Assembly: GCA_964631835.1 (NCBI GenBank)
Contig: CAZWAD010000009.1
Location: 62,001-126,000 of the forward strand
DNA length: 64,000 nucleotides
Direction: 5' to 3'
From: Bog-950 sp964631835
GTDB taxonomy: Bacteria > Bacteroidota > Bacteroidia > Chitinophagales > LD1
Program-made: the position numbers and the translations under genes
Shown: piece by piece, positions 43,492 to 52,193 of the stretch
Position numbering within the stretch: position 1 is the stretch's first letter
How the letters are laid out: every line of letters begins with the position of its first letter
Notes under the pieces: model-generated
Seen by the model: the letters and a program-made list of their open reading frames with translations, nothing else
Told to the model about the DNA's origin: nothing
The model's database searches: none

Positions 43492-44712
43492 CTACTTCCT
43501 TTTCTTTACATCTAAACCGTACTTCTTCAAAATACTAAGTGCCAGGTTTTGCTTGTGAACTTCATCCGCACCATCCCAAATTCTTGCTCCGCGTTCGTGT
43601 CGGTAAATGCAGGAGAGTATCACATCATCCGAAACACCGAGGGCACCATGAACCTGGATGGCACGGTCAACTACTTTGAGCATGACATTTGCCACATAAA
43701 ATTTAATAGCCGAAACCTGGTCGCGCACTGAGGCAGCACCCGTCTTATCAATATTATAAGCGGTGCGAAGAACCAACAAGCGGGCGGCATCAATTTCTAC
43801 ACGGCTTTCGGAAATAAATCCCTGGATAAATTGTTTTTCACCCAGCATCATTCCGTCTTCAATTTCGCGGGTCGCAGCGCGCTGACACATCATATCTAAA
43901 GCTTTTTCCGAAATTCCAATCCAGCGCATGCAATGGTGAATGCGCCCTGGTCCTAATCTTTCCTGCGCCAGTTTGAAACCTGCACCTTCTTCGCCAATCA
44001 AATTGGCAACCGGTACGCGGCAATCGGTATAAGATATTTCGGCATGGCTCGCCCAACCGGTTCCCTCATCGCCAAACACAGAAACATTACGAATAATATT
44101 AAAACCGGGAGTACCGGCAGGAACAATAATCATGCTGGCGCGCATGTGAGGTGCCGCATCGGGATTGGTAACCGCCATCACCACCGCAAAGGCAGCACCG
44201 TCAGCGGCACTAGTAAACCATTTATGCCCGTTAATCACATATTCGCTGCCATCACGCACAGCAGTAGTTGCCATTCGCGTAGGGTTTGAACCGGCAAACT
44301 CCGGCTCGGTCATAGAGAAACAACTGCGGGTTTTACCTTCAATTAGCGGGTGAAGAAATTTTTTCTTGATTTCTGCCGAAGCAAACTTACTAAGCAACTC
44401 CATGTTGCCGATATCTGGTGCCTGACAATTGAATGTATAATGTCCGTAGAAAGGCGCCTGTGCCAAGGCTTCGCTAAGCTGCCCGAACTCACAGAGGGAG
44501 AGTCCGAGGCCGCCTTCATTTTTGGGAAGGTGAAGACCCCAGATGCCGAGAGATTTTACCTTCTCTCTTTTCTGCTCTAAGATTTTTGCTGTTTCCGAAA
44601 AATTTCTTTGATGATGAGAGGCTTCGAGCGGAAGCAATTCTGCTTTTACAAACTCCTGAACTTTCGGCAAAAGGGCCGTTAATCGTTCAGTGGCAAAAAC
44701 ATCTTCCATCAA
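43492..44712 (-). CDS. Acyl-CoA dehydrogenase
   Basis: A 406-residue flavoenzyme that introduces a double bond between C2 and C3 of an acyl-CoA. CFSMTEPEFAGSNPTRM is the FAD/substrate motif, GHKWFTSAADGA and AQERLGPGRIHHCMRWIG are core segments, and the C-terminal IYRHERGARIWDGADEVHKQ is the signature near the catalytic region. The length and the GRIHHCMRWIG segment resemble the ACAD10/11 group, in line with the kinase gene two genes on. First clear gene of the operon. Confidence 0.92.
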   Translation of the reverse strand: MMEDVFATERLTALLPKVQEFVKAELLPLEASHHQRNFSETAKILEQKREKVKSLGIWGLHLPKNEGGLGLSLCEFGQLSEALAQAPFYGHYTFNCQAPDIGNMELLSKFASAEIKKKFLHPLIEGKTRSCFSMTEPEFAGSNPTRMATTAVRDGSEYVINGHKWFTSAADGAAFAVVMAVTNPDAAPHMRASMIIVPAGTPGFNIIRNVSVFGDEGTGWASHAEISYTDCRVPVANLIGEEGAGFKLAQERLGPGRIHHCMRWIGISEKALDMMCQRAATREIEDGMMLGEKQFIQGFISESRVEIDAARLLVLRTAYNIDKTGAASVRDQVSAIKFYVANVMLKVVDRAIQVHGALGVSDDVILSCIYRHERGARIWDGADEVHKQNLALSILKKYGLDVKKRK

Positions 44713-44745
44713 TCAGATTTTACCTGCGTATAAATTACGGTGGAT

Positions 44746-44976
44746 TTATTTTCCTTTTTTTTGATAGAGAACAGGGTCGCCATTAAGCCACTTGTCTTTT
44801 TTATGCTCCCCGAGGATAAACACCTCCTTTTTATTGGCATCATACATTTTAGCCATTTGCATCATAGCTTCTTTGCTGTCACTACGAATTTTCATACCTG
44901 TATTGGCTCCTTTACTACGAACCTCAATGTAAAATCCGTCTTTCAGTCTTTTACCTCTTACCGGTGGTCTTCCCAT
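44746..44976 (-). CDS. Small conserved basic protein
   Basis: A 76-residue protein starting MGRPPVRGKRLKDGFYIEV. It is basic and compact (RSKGANTGMKIRSDSKEAM, then VFILGEHKKDKWLNGDPVLY), with no signal or membrane segment. It looks like a short conserved Bacteroidota protein, but no function is known to me. It lies 33 bases upstream of the acyl-CoA dehydrogenase gene on the same strand and may be co-transcribed. Confidence 0.7.
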   Translation of the reverse strand: MGRPPVRGKRLKDGFYIEVRSKGANTGMKIRSDSKEAMMQMAKMYDANKKEVFILGEHKKDKWLNGDPVLYQKKGK

Positions 44977-45136
44977 ATCAATTGATTTTTAAAGGCGCGC
45001 AATATAACATTTATAGTTAAGTTGAAAAGGGACCCTGAAAGTGTTTAATAAACGAAGGCGGGTAAGTGACTGGCGTAATGGCGATACCACGCGTAAAGAG
45101 AAAAGGCAAACATTCCTCGTGAAGGAGATGTAACAT

Positions 45137-45895
45137 TTATTCTGATGCGGATTGTATTATGGCCGTAAAATCGTTTACATTCAGAGATGCAGTCCCGACC
45201 AAACCACCATCAACATCAGGGCATGAGAATAATAGTTCGGCATTTTCCGGTTTGCAACTTCCGCCATACAAAATGATTGTATCCTGTGCGAGTTTCTTAG
45301 AGTATTTACTGGAAAGTAAAGAGCGGATATAAGCGTGCATTTCCTGGGCCTGTTCCGCTGTAGCGTTTATTCCAGTGCCTATAGCCCAAACGGGCTCATA
45401 AGCAATTATCATGTTTTCTACTTCGTCTGCACTAAAATCAAAAAGACTTTCCTCCAATTGTTGTTTAACCAGCTCAAACTGCCTGTTTTCGTTCCTTACC
45501 TTCAATGTTTCACCGCAGCAAAAGACAGGAGTCATTCCTTCAGTAATAATTTGCAGAAGTTTCTTTCGTATCATCTGGTTAGTCTCATTGAAATAAGTTC
45601 TTCGCTCGGAATGACCGGCAATAACAAACTCTACTCCCACACTTGCTAATTGTTTTGCCGAAACTTCACCGGTATAGGCTCCCGCAGGATGTTCAGAACA
45701 ATTTTGTGCCCCAAAAACAATGCTGTTTCCCTTGTATAAATCCATCAGGTCGCCTATCATGATAAATGAAGGAAACACTAGCACAACACAAGAGTAGTTG
45801 TCAGCCACGTTTCCTATTTCACTCAGCCAATGGGCAGCCTGCTCAAAATCAAGGTTCATTTTCCAGTTGGCAGCAACAATTTTTTTTCGGCTCAT
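45137..45895 (-). CDS. tpiA: Triosephosphate isomerase
   Basis: Interconverts dihydroxyacetone phosphate and glyceraldehyde 3-phosphate. The 252-residue protein has all catalytic residues: Asn10 and Lys12 (AANWKMN), His95 (AGHSERRTYF) and Glu167 (AYEPVWAIGTG), plus ILYGGSCKPENA for phosphate binding. The ATG at 45895 matches the usual start; an upstream ATG at 45931 would overlap the preceding gene. It starts 4 bases after the GlmU-like gene. Confidence 0.97.
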   Translation of the reverse strand: MSRKKIVAANWKMNLDFEQAAHWLSEIGNVADNYSCVVLVFPSFIMIGDLMDLYKGNSIVFGAQNCSEHPAGAYTGEVSAKQLASVGVEFVIAGHSERRTYFNETNQMIRKKLLQIITEGMTPVFCCGETLKVRNENRQFELVKQQLEESLFDFSADEVENMIIAYEPVWAIGTGINATAEQAQEMHAYIRSLLSSKYSKKLAQDTIILYGGSCKPENAELLFSCPDVDGGLVGTASLNVNDFTAIIQSASE

Positions 45896-45899
45896 AGAC

Positions 45900-47099
45900 T
45901 TAATCTCTTCTGTACTTTGCATCGCGCTCAAAAACGGCCTTCAGAATGTTTTTGTCACACTCGGTCAGTTTTACATTTCTGCGCTCCATAACGCGCTCAG
46001 CTACTTCAAGTGATTTCTCAAATGAAAAAGTTCGCAACCATTTAGTTCCTCCCCAACTGAATGACGGAATAAGCTTTGGCGGGAAATCGGCACCGAAAAC
46101 ATTTGCAGACACGCCAACAACTGTTCCGGTGTTGAACATAGTATTGATTCCCGATTTAGAATGATCGCCCATAATTAAACCAAAGAAAATAAGACCTGTA
46201 TCCACTGGTTTACCTTCACGATAGTTAAAAACTTCAACAGTGGTATAATTATTTTTCAGGTTGCTGTTATTTGTATCCGCTCCGATATTGCACCACTCAC
46301 CAATTACAGAATTACCCAGAAACCCATCATGGACTTTGTTGCTATAGCCAATCATGACCACATTATTGAGTTCCCCTCCGGCTTTACAAAAAGGGCCCAA
46401 GGTTGTGGCACCATAAACCTTGGCTGACATCTTTAAAACAGCATGTTCACACAAAGCAAATGGACCGCGCACAGCACAGTTTTCCATGATTTCTGTATCC
46501 TTTCCGATATAGATATTACCTGTTTCGGCATTCAACACGCTGCCTTCTACCCGAGCACCTTCCTCAATAAAAAGATTTTCCACCTTACCGATTAACTTGT
46601 TACTATCGCTCAACTTCTTCGATTTTCTTCCTTTTGTAATAAGGGTGTAGTCAGATTTCAGGGCATCACCATTCAGGGTAAAAATATCGCTAAGATTATT
46701 CAGGCAAGAGAATTCCTCTTTGTATTCGATCTGTGCAAAACCCTTGGAAATAGCTTCGGCATTTTCATAGTTGAGGTGATGTTTCTCTGTTTTAAATGCT
46801 ATGATATTGTCTTGTGCAACAAGTGTTTGAAGCGCACCTAACTTATGAATTGTATCTGTGAGCCTTTCATCGGGAATTACAGCTCCGTTAACATACAAAG
46901 CTGAAGATGATTCGGTAGTAGAAGGAAACTTTTGCTGAAGGTAGTTTTCAGTAAGTGTAAACGACTTTTGCCCTAGGTATTTTTCCCATTTTTCGCGTAT
47001 GGTAAGAATACCGAGCCGAATATCAGCCACAGGACGTGTGAAAGTAAGCGGCAACAGATTTGTCCGGATTTTATGGCTATCGAACAGAATAAGGTTCAC
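45900..47099 (-). CDS. GlmU-like left-handed beta-helix nucleotidyltransferase family protein
   Basis: A 399-residue protein like the alternative GlmU-type proteins of Bacteroidota. The N-terminal part (NLLPLTFTRPVADIRLGILTIREKWE) resembles a reduced sugar-nucleotidyltransferase; the C-terminal half has left-handed beta-helix hexapeptides (GNIYIGKDTEIMENCAV, VYGATTLGPFCKAGGE). A role in UDP-sugar formation is inferred. The reading frame opens upstream at 47183, but those codons overlap the rpmE2 terminator, so I chose the GTG at 47099, which gives VNLILFDSHKIRTNLLP. Operon with tpiA. Confidence 0.85.
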   Translation of the reverse strand: MNLILFDSHKIRTNLLPLTFTRPVADIRLGILTIREKWEKYLGQKSFTLTENYLQQKFPSTTESSSALYVNGAVIPDERLTDTIHKLGALQTLVAQDNIIAFKTEKHHLNYENAEAISKGFAQIEYKEEFSCLNNLSDIFTLNGDALKSDYTLITKGRKSKKLSDSNKLIGKVENLFIEEGARVEGSVLNAETGNIYIGKDTEIMENCAVRGPFALCEHAVLKMSAKVYGATTLGPFCKAGGELNNVVMIGYSNKVHDGFLGNSVIGEWCNIGADTNNSNLKNNYTTVEVFNYREGKPVDTGLIFFGLIMGDHSKSGINTMFNTGTVVGVSANVFGADFPPKLIPSFSWGGTKWLRTFSFEKSLEVAERVMERRNVKLTECDKNILKAVFERDAKYRRD

Positions 47100-47150
47100 A
47101 GGGGTAAAAATATAAAGTTTCGGTTTCGGTAAATGCCGGGACAAAGGCAT

Positions 47151-47182
47151 AAAACAAAAATGCCTCTTGATATCAGGAGGCA
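47151..47182 (-). terminator. Rho-independent terminator of rpmE2
   Basis: On the minus strand TGCCTC (47182-47177) pairs with GAGGCA (47166-47161) around CTGATATCAA, which can pair further (TGATATCA), followed by TTTTTGTTTT. It begins 8 bases after the rpmE2 stop. Confidence 0.75.
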
Positions 47183-47189
47183 CTTGGTA

Positions 47190-47465
47190 TTATTCAGGAG
47201 ATTTTTCCTCCTCTTTGGTTTTTTTCGTGTACTTCTTTTTGAATTTGTCAATGCGCCCAGCTGTATCTACAAATTTCATTTTACCTGTAAAGAAAGGATG
47301 ACTTTCGTTTGAAATTTCGAGCTTTATCAATGGGTATTCCTTGCCATCTTCCCAAGTAACAGTATCACGGGTGCTGGCTGTGCTTTTGCCAAGCCACGAT
47401 TTCTCTAATGATATATCTTTAAAAACAACCGTTCTGTAATTTTCAGGATGGATACCTTTTTTCAT
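47190..47465 (-). CDS. rpmE2: 50S ribosomal protein L31 type B
   Basis: A 91-residue protein. MKKGIHPENYRTVVFKDIS and the segment ESHPFFTGKMKFVDTAGRIDKFKKKY are the type B signature. The four zinc cysteines of type A are absent, so this is the zinc-independent paralogue form. In many bacteria that form is induced at low zinc, but many Bacteroidota use it as the main copy. It has its own promoter and terminator, so it is a single-gene unit. The ATG at 47465 is chosen; an upstream ATG lies over the promoter. Confidence 0.95.
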   Translation of the reverse strand: MKKGIHPENYRTVVFKDISLEKSWLGKSTASTRDTVTWEDGKEYPLIKLEISNESHPFFTGKMKFVDTAGRIDKFKKKYTKKTKEEEKSPE

Positions 47466-47485
47466 TTGTTTAAATTTTGGGAGCG

Positions 47486-47493
47486 CAAATATA
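47486..47493 (-). promoter_or_regulatory. -7 box of rpmE2
   Basis: TATATTTG on the minus strand, 20 bases before the ATG. The surrounding 19 bases AATTCTATATTTGCGCTCC equal those at the rplM promoter except one base, suggesting a shared ribosomal-protein promoter. Confidence 0.65.
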
Positions 47494-47533
47494 GAATTAT
47501 AGAGCAAAAATAAAAAGGGGAAAACTATGTTCC

Positions 47534-48526
47534 TTATCCCAATGAACTCAGATGTTCTTTGAGGTTTGTGAGAATATCCACCTCTGTTGGGTCATAACCA
47601 TGTAAAAGAGCGAGGTGCAGGGAAAGCCAGTCACCAAAGTGAATGAGGTAAAAATGTTTTTCAAAAGAGTCGCTACCTTTGGCATCTATTTCATAAACGT
47701 TTTCCGAAACTTTTACGATAACATCTTTTTTAAACAGAATGCGGGCGGTGTTGCGGTGGTATTCGTCATCGCTTCGGAAAATGAGTACCGCCAATGTATT
47801 GTTCGGTTCTCGCCACCCTACTAATTCGTTATGATTCATTTCGGGTATAACATTATACCAGCAGTGCATTTTGGAGTTTTCATTGATTTGCTGCTTCAGC
47901 CTCAACGCGGTGCTTTCGTATTTGTCTTCGGCATAAACCACAATAACTTTTTGAAGAAGTTTTGCGGCAAGGAATTCAGCATCCTGTGAAATTTTTTGTT
48001 GTTCCTTTTCGATAAATGTAGCCACACGGGTAAATGATTTTTTGAATTCCGCATCAAGCAACCCCCACTTGTGAAGCACGAAAAACAATTGCACCGTAGA
48101 ATAACCCAAGCAGGCGCGTGGCGGAAAGCCGGAAGGAATTTTGATTAAGCCGAAGTTATTCTTCATCGCAATTTCTTCGAGTTTACCACCAGAAGTTACA
48201 ACTACGGGATGGAGATTTTTTTTTAATGCTTCTTGTGCCATAGAAATTACTTCTTCCGTATTTCCTGAATAGGAAGAAAGTATAAGCAACGTTGACTTAT
48301 TGACAAATGCAGGAAGAAAGTAACTTTTATTGACAATGATGGGTATGCCAAGTTGAGCACGGAGCAATTCGCTTAAAAGGTCACCTCCTATTCCTGATCC
48401 GCCCAGTCCGCAAACCACTACATTCCGGATATCTGACTGTTGATAATTGATTTCGGATGCAGACTTCTCTCCTATTTCAATGGCATGGCGAAGCTGCTGT
48501 GGAAATTGCTGAATAAGTTGGAGCAT
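47534..48526 (-). CDS. SIS-domain phosphoglucose/phosphomannose isomerase
   Basis: A 330-residue protein of the bifunctional PGI/PMI family, which interconverts fructose-6-phosphate with glucose-6- and mannose-6-phosphate. GLGGSGIGGDLLSELL and LILSSYSGNTEEVISMA are the two sugar-phosphate-binding motifs of the SIS fold, and VIPEMNHNELVGW is the conserved active-site segment in the C-terminal half. The ATG at 48526 is preferred; a longer frame runs over the promoter. Confidence 0.9.
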   Translation of the reverse strand: MLQLIQQFPQQLRHAIEIGEKSASEINYQQSDIRNVVVCGLGGSGIGGDLLSELLRAQLGIPIIVNKSYFLPAFVNKSTLLILSSYSGNTEEVISMAQEALKKNLHPVVVTSGGKLEEIAMKNNFGLIKIPSGFPPRACLGYSTVQLFFVLHKWGLLDAEFKKSFTRVATFIEKEQQKISQDAEFLAAKLLQKVIVVYAEDKYESTALRLKQQINENSKMHCWYNVIPEMNHNELVGWREPNNTLAVLIFRSDDEYHRNTARILFKKDVIVKVSENVYEIDAKGSDSFEKHFYLIHFGDWLSLHLALLHGYDPTEVDILTNLKEHLSSLG

Positions 48527-48533
48527 GGCGCGG

Positions 48534-48541
48534 CAAATATA
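48534..48541 (-). promoter_or_regulatory. Promoter -7 box of the PGI/PMI gene
   Basis: TATATTTG, 7 bases before the ATG, with a TTG about 21 bases further upstream. The mRNA would have almost no leader. Confidence 0.6.
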
Positions 48542-48616
48542 ACAAAGGCAGAACCGGTTTAGCAATGACTAACACAACAAATGGGAATCAGCGTAATAAA
48601 AAATGTTCCGGTACGG

Positions 48617-49096
48617 TTATTTTAATGCCAGCATTTTCAAAACAGCAAGCGCACACTCATGGCCTTTGTTTCCATGCTTGCCACCTGAGCGGTCTTTAGC
48701 CTGCTGCAAGTTATTTGGCGTAAGTACCCCGAAAACAAAAGGAGCATTTTTCTGCAATCCGAGATTCATTAAAGCCTGAGACACTGAGTTATTGATGTAT
48801 TTATCGTGGTCGGTTTCGCCTTTAATCACACATCCGATGGCAACAACTGCATGTAGTTTTCTTTTTTCAAAGATCCATTTGGCAGCCAGCGGAAGTTCAA
48901 AAGCCCCGGGAACTTGCTGAACAAAGATGTTCTTCTCTTTCACTCCGTATTTAATCAACGCATAAATACATGCGGATTTTAATGCGGAAGTAATCTCATC
49001 GTGGTATTCAGAAACAACGATTCCAATACGGTATTGAGAAGTGCTTACCGCTCTAAACTCTTTTTGAACGGAGAGATTTTTATCCTTTGCTGACAT
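48617..49096 (-). CDS. ribH: 6,7-dimethyl-8-ribityllumazine synthase
   Basis: Condenses 5-amino-6-ribitylaminouracil with dihydroxybutanone phosphate in riboflavin synthesis, forming an icosahedral capsid in many bacteria. The 159-residue protein has GIVVSEYHDEITSAL, VPGAFELPLAAKWI, AIGCVIKGETDHDKYI and FGVLTPNNLQQAKDRSGG. The ATG at 49096 lies downstream of a hairpin, so the longer frame from 49126 is unlikely. Confidence 0.96.
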   Translation of the reverse strand: MSAKDKNLSVQKEFRAVSTSQYRIGIVVSEYHDEITSALKSACIYALIKYGVKEKNIFVQQVPGAFELPLAAKWIFEKRKLHAVVAIGCVIKGETDHDKYINNSVSQALMNLGLQKNAPFVFGVLTPNNLQQAKDRSGGKHGNKGHECALAVLKMLALK

Positions 49097-49104
49097 ATCA
49101 GGCT

Positions 49105-49138
49105 TAAACAAAAAAGAGGAAAACAAAATTTCCCTCTT
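49105..49138 (-). terminator. Probable terminator between the TPR gene and ribH
   Basis: On the minus strand AAGAGG (49138-49133) pairs with CCTCTT (49119-49114), extended by AAA/TTT pairs, and is followed by a T-rich run TTTTTTGTTT. It starts 8 bases after the TPR gene stop. Confidence 0.55.
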
Positions 49139-49145
49139 CGATTAT

Positions 49146-49829
49146 TTATTCAGAAGTTACCCGGGCAATGTAAGCCTCTATACGCTGAGCCTCATCGCTC
49201 TTGGGATATTGGTCGCGTACTTTTTCGTAATACTTTTTTGCATCAGCTGTTTTTTTCTGGTGTTCGTAAGCGAGCCCGGTTTTGAATAGGAAATAAGGAG
49301 TATAGGAATCATTGTCGGAAAAAGATGCTGCTTTTTCGTAATACTTTATTCCTTCATCAAAGTTTCCGAGTTCGGCATAGGCATCGCCCAAAGCCGATAA
49401 CCTAACCGCGCCCACAATGGGGTCATCAGGGCTGCATCTCTCGAAGTACTTTTTTGCGTCATCAAATTTTTTCAAATGTAGACAGCAAACACCGGCACAG
49501 TAGCTTGCCAGTTTACCAGTTTTAGTCATGCCGAATTCTTCCGCAACCTGCACATAACCCTTGAAAGAATTTTGCCCAACTGCCCTGCCGTTAAGAGCTA
49601 ATGCAAATGAATCTTTACCGAAAGCAAAATCAGCCATGTAAATGGCCTTTTGAGCTTTGAGATTTTCCCCGGGTAAATAATAAAGGAACCAAAACAAGCC
49701 TGCGGCTACTACAGCAAGAAAAACGCCTCCACCTGTCAGCACGGTTTTTTTATTGTTTTCTACAAACTGTTCCACAGTACCTAAAGTATTCTGCAGGTTT
49801 TCACCCAAGCCTTCTTTTCCTTCAGCCAT
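49146..49829 (-). CDS. Membrane-anchored TPR protein
   Basis: A 227-residue protein with one membrane helix at about residues 29-51 (KTVLTGGGVFLAVVAAGLFW), so the C-terminal part is probably in the periplasm, as in YfgM-type proteins. Residues about 105-220 contain TPR motifs (LSALGDAYAELGNFDEGIKYY, FLFKTGLAYEHQKKTADAKKYY). Partner unknown. In Bacteroidota a TPR gene often neighbours recF and ribH, as here, with pdhA lying in between. Confidence 0.85.
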   Translation of the reverse strand: MAEGKEGLGENLQNTLGTVEQFVENNKKTVLTGGGVFLAVVAAGLFWFLYYLPGENLKAQKAIYMADFAFGKDSFALALNGRAVGQNSFKGYVQVAEEFGMTKTGKLASYCAGVCCLHLKKFDDAKKYFERCSPDDPIVGAVRLSALGDAYAELGNFDEGIKYYEKAASFSDNDSYTPYFLFKTGLAYEHQKKTADAKKYYEKVRDQYPKSDEAQRIEAYIARVTSE

Positions 49830-49853
49830 GATTTGTTTTTAAAAATTGAAGTG

Positions 49854-49861
49854 CGAATATA
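49854..49861 (-). promoter_or_regulatory. Promoter of the TPR gene
   Basis: TATATTCG on the minus strand with TTG exactly 19 bases upstream (CTTGACGG context), 24 bases before the ATG. The best-supported TAnnTTCG variant in the window. Confidence 0.6.
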
Positions 49862-49871
49862 ATCGCTTTGT

Positions 49872-50861
49872 TTATTCCGTCAAGAACGGGTAATCTTCCT
49901 GTACATAGATGTCCTTATACAGTTCATTGTCATCGGGATAAGGGGAGTTTTCGGCAAAAGTTACACTGTCATCAACTTCTTTTTCCACCCTTACAGTTAT
50001 TTCATCAACAACAGGCTGAGTGGAGTATTTCTTTTTCAGGATGGTTTGAAGTGTGGTTTCAAGCGGGTCGAGTTTTTTGTATTCTTCCACTTCTTCTTTT
50101 GTACGGTACTTTTGCGGGTCGCTCATGGAATGACCTTTATATCTGTAAGTACACATTTCGAGAAAAGCAGGCCCACCGCCTTTTCTCGCTCTTTCGGCTG
50201 CGCGTTCAACTGCATCATGAACTGTTTCGCATTTCATAGCATCTACCGATTCGGAAGGGATATCGTAAGCTTCTCCAAGTGTTGAAATTTTAGTTACGTT
50301 GGAACTTCTGCCTACGGATGTGCCCATGGCATAACCATTATTTTCACAGACAAAAATCACCGGGAGTTTCCAAGTCATTGCCATGTTGAAAGTTTCATGG
50401 AGAATTCCCTGCCGCGCAGCGCCATCACCAAAAAAACAGATAGTAACATTTTTGTTACCGTTATACTGGTCAGCAAAGGCAATTCCTGCTCCCAAAGCAA
50501 TTTGAGCGCCTACAATTCCATGACCTCCGTAGAAGTTATGCTTCTTCGAAAAAAAGTGCATAGAGCCTCCCTTGCCTTTTGAGCAACCGGTCGCCTTTCC
50601 GAATAGCTCAGCCATTGCTTCATTGCACGAAATTCCTTTAGCAATAGCAAGCCCGTGGTCGCGGTACGCGGTTATCATGCGGTCATCCTGACGCAGTGCG
50701 CTTACCGTTCCTGCAGCTACGGCTTCCTGACCTATATACAAATGACAAAACCCGCGGATTTTTTGCTGACCGTAAAGCATTCCCGCACGTTCTTCAAACC
50801 TGCGCAGGCGTAGCATGAGTTCGTACCAGCTCAAATAAGTGTCTTTGGTTATTTTCGCCAT
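49872..50861 (-). CDS. pdhA: Pyruvate dehydrogenase E1 component subunit alpha
   Basis: Thiamine-diphosphate-dependent subunit decarboxylating pyruvate in the pyruvate dehydrogenase complex. The 329-residue protein has FCHLYIGQEAVAAGT, the ThDP motif GDGAARQGILHETFNMA ending in CENNGYAMGTS, and the phosphorylation-loop region YRYKGHSMSDPQKYR. The beta subunit and E2 are not adjacent, a common situation in Bacteroidota. Divergent from recF, with 27 bases between the starts. Confidence 0.95.
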   Translation of the reverse strand: MAKITKDTYLSWYELMLRLRRFEERAGMLYGQQKIRGFCHLYIGQEAVAAGTVSALRQDDRMITAYRDHGLAIAKGISCNEAMAELFGKATGCSKGKGGSMHFFSKKHNFYGGHGIVGAQIALGAGIAFADQYNGNKNVTICFFGDGAARQGILHETFNMAMTWKLPVIFVCENNGYAMGTSVGRSSNVTKISTLGEAYDIPSESVDAMKCETVHDAVERAAERARKGGGPAFLEMCTYRYKGHSMSDPQKYRTKEEVEEYKKLDPLETTLQTILKKKYSTQPVVDEITVRVEKEVDDSVTFAENSPYPDDNELYKDIYVQEDYPFLTE

Positions 50862-50880
50862 CTCTTTATTAAATGCGAAG

Positions 50881-50888
50881 CGAAAGTA
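50881..50888 (-). promoter_or_regulatory. Possible -7 box of pdhA
   Basis: TACTTTCG on the minus strand fits TAnnTTCG, 19 bases before the pdhA ATG and directly abutting the recF start. No -33 TTG at a proper distance. Confidence 0.35.
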
Positions 50889-51977
50889 ATGTTTCTAACA
50901 AAACTCAGTCTCCTTAACTTTAGGAACCATGCCTCGCTTTCCATCAGTTTCAAAAAAAAAATAAACTGCTTTATCGGAAATAACGGAGCCGGGAAAACAA
51001 ATATTCTCAATTCGATTTATTATCTGTGCCTGACTAAAAGCCATGCAAACAACAGTGACCAGCAGAATATTTTGCTGGGGCACGATTTTTTCAGGCTGGA
51101 CGGTGATATTGAAGTAACTGGCGAAAAGTTTCACATCACTTACAAATTGGCGGCTAATAAACGCAAGGAACTTTTGGTAAATGATGTTTCCATTGCGAGG
51201 TTCAGCGACCATATCGGAAATTTTCCATGCATCATTATTTCACCCGATGACAGCCTGTTGATTACAGGCATAAGCGAGGAGCGAAGAAAGTTTCTGGACG
51301 GAACGATTTCACAGGTGAATCATGAATATCTGGAATGGCTCCTCTCCTACCAAAAGATACTGGCTCAAAGAAATGCCGCGCTTAAACGGTTTGCAGAAAC
51401 AAGGAAAACCGATCGCGAACTAATTGAAACCTATAACCGGCAGTTAGTGCCGCTGGGAACAAACATTTTTAAGGCGCGAAGAGTGGTGGCGGACAAACTG
51501 CAGCCCATCTTTCAATCTTTCTATAAAGAAATAAGCTTAGAACGGGAAATGGTAGGTTTTAGCTATTACTCCCAATTAAATGAAAAACCTTTTGCGAATT
51601 TACTGCATGAGAATTTTGAACGCGATTTGCTGCTTCAGCGTACCGATGCGGGAATTCATAAAGATGATTTGGAGTTTTTCTTAGGAAATAACAAAATGAA
51701 AAAATTTGGCTCACAGGGTCAGCAAAAGAGTTTCATTATTTCTTTAAAGTTTGCACAATTTGAAATCATTAAACAAAGTAAGGGTTATAACCCTGTGTTA
51801 CTGATTGACGATATCTTTGATAAACTTGATACCGACCGTAGCAAGAAACTGGTTGCCTTAATTTCCACAGAAAAATTCGGACAGGTGTTTTTGACCAATA
51901 CAAACGATACCCACATTAACCACCAACTAAAAGGAAACGAGGGGTTAATTGAAACTTTCGCTGTTTCTAGCGACTAA
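50889..51977 (+). CDS. recF: DNA replication and repair protein RecF
   Basis: An SMC-like ATPase that helps load RecA at single-stranded gaps. The 362-residue protein has Walker A GNNGAGKTNIL (residues 30-40), a coiled arm in the middle, the ABC signature region GSQGQQKSFIISLKFAQ and Walker B PVLLIDDIFDKLD. Length and order match the family. dnaA and dnaN are not nearby, as is usual in Bacteroidota. Confidence 0.96.
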   Translation: MFLTKLSLLNFRNHASLSISFKKKINCFIGNNGAGKTNILNSIYYLCLTKSHANNSDQQNILLGHDFFRLDGDIEVTGEKFHITYKLAANKRKELLVNDVSIARFSDHIGNFPCIIISPDDSLLITGISEERRKFLDGTISQVNHEYLEWLLSYQKILAQRNAALKRFAETRKTDRELIETYNRQLVPLGTNIFKARRVVADKLQPIFQSFYKEISLEREMVGFSYYSQLNEKPFANLLHENFERDLLLQRTDAGIHKDDLEFFLGNNKMKKFGSQGQQKSFIISLKFAQFEIIKQSKGYNPVLLIDDIFDKLDTDRSKKLVALISTEKFGQVFLTNTNDTHINHQLKGNEGLIETFAVSSD

Positions 51978-52193
51978 TTACCGATAGTTCTGAACTGACA
52001 GTTTTTATCAGACTGTTAAATTCATTACTACAACAACCTTCATTTAAAAAGCTACCGCCCTTCTTTTGTGGTTAACCTTTGTTTTCCGTTACCTGCACAA
52101 AACCCGGTTTGTAACATAGTTGTAAAATGTTGAAACAAACCAAAGCCAAATCTGTAAAAGAATGTTGTAACAAAAAATCAAATACCACAAAAC

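Noticed and set aside
44740..44985. An 81-codon plus-strand frame
   Set aside because: It lies antisense to the better-supported small protein at 44746-44976.
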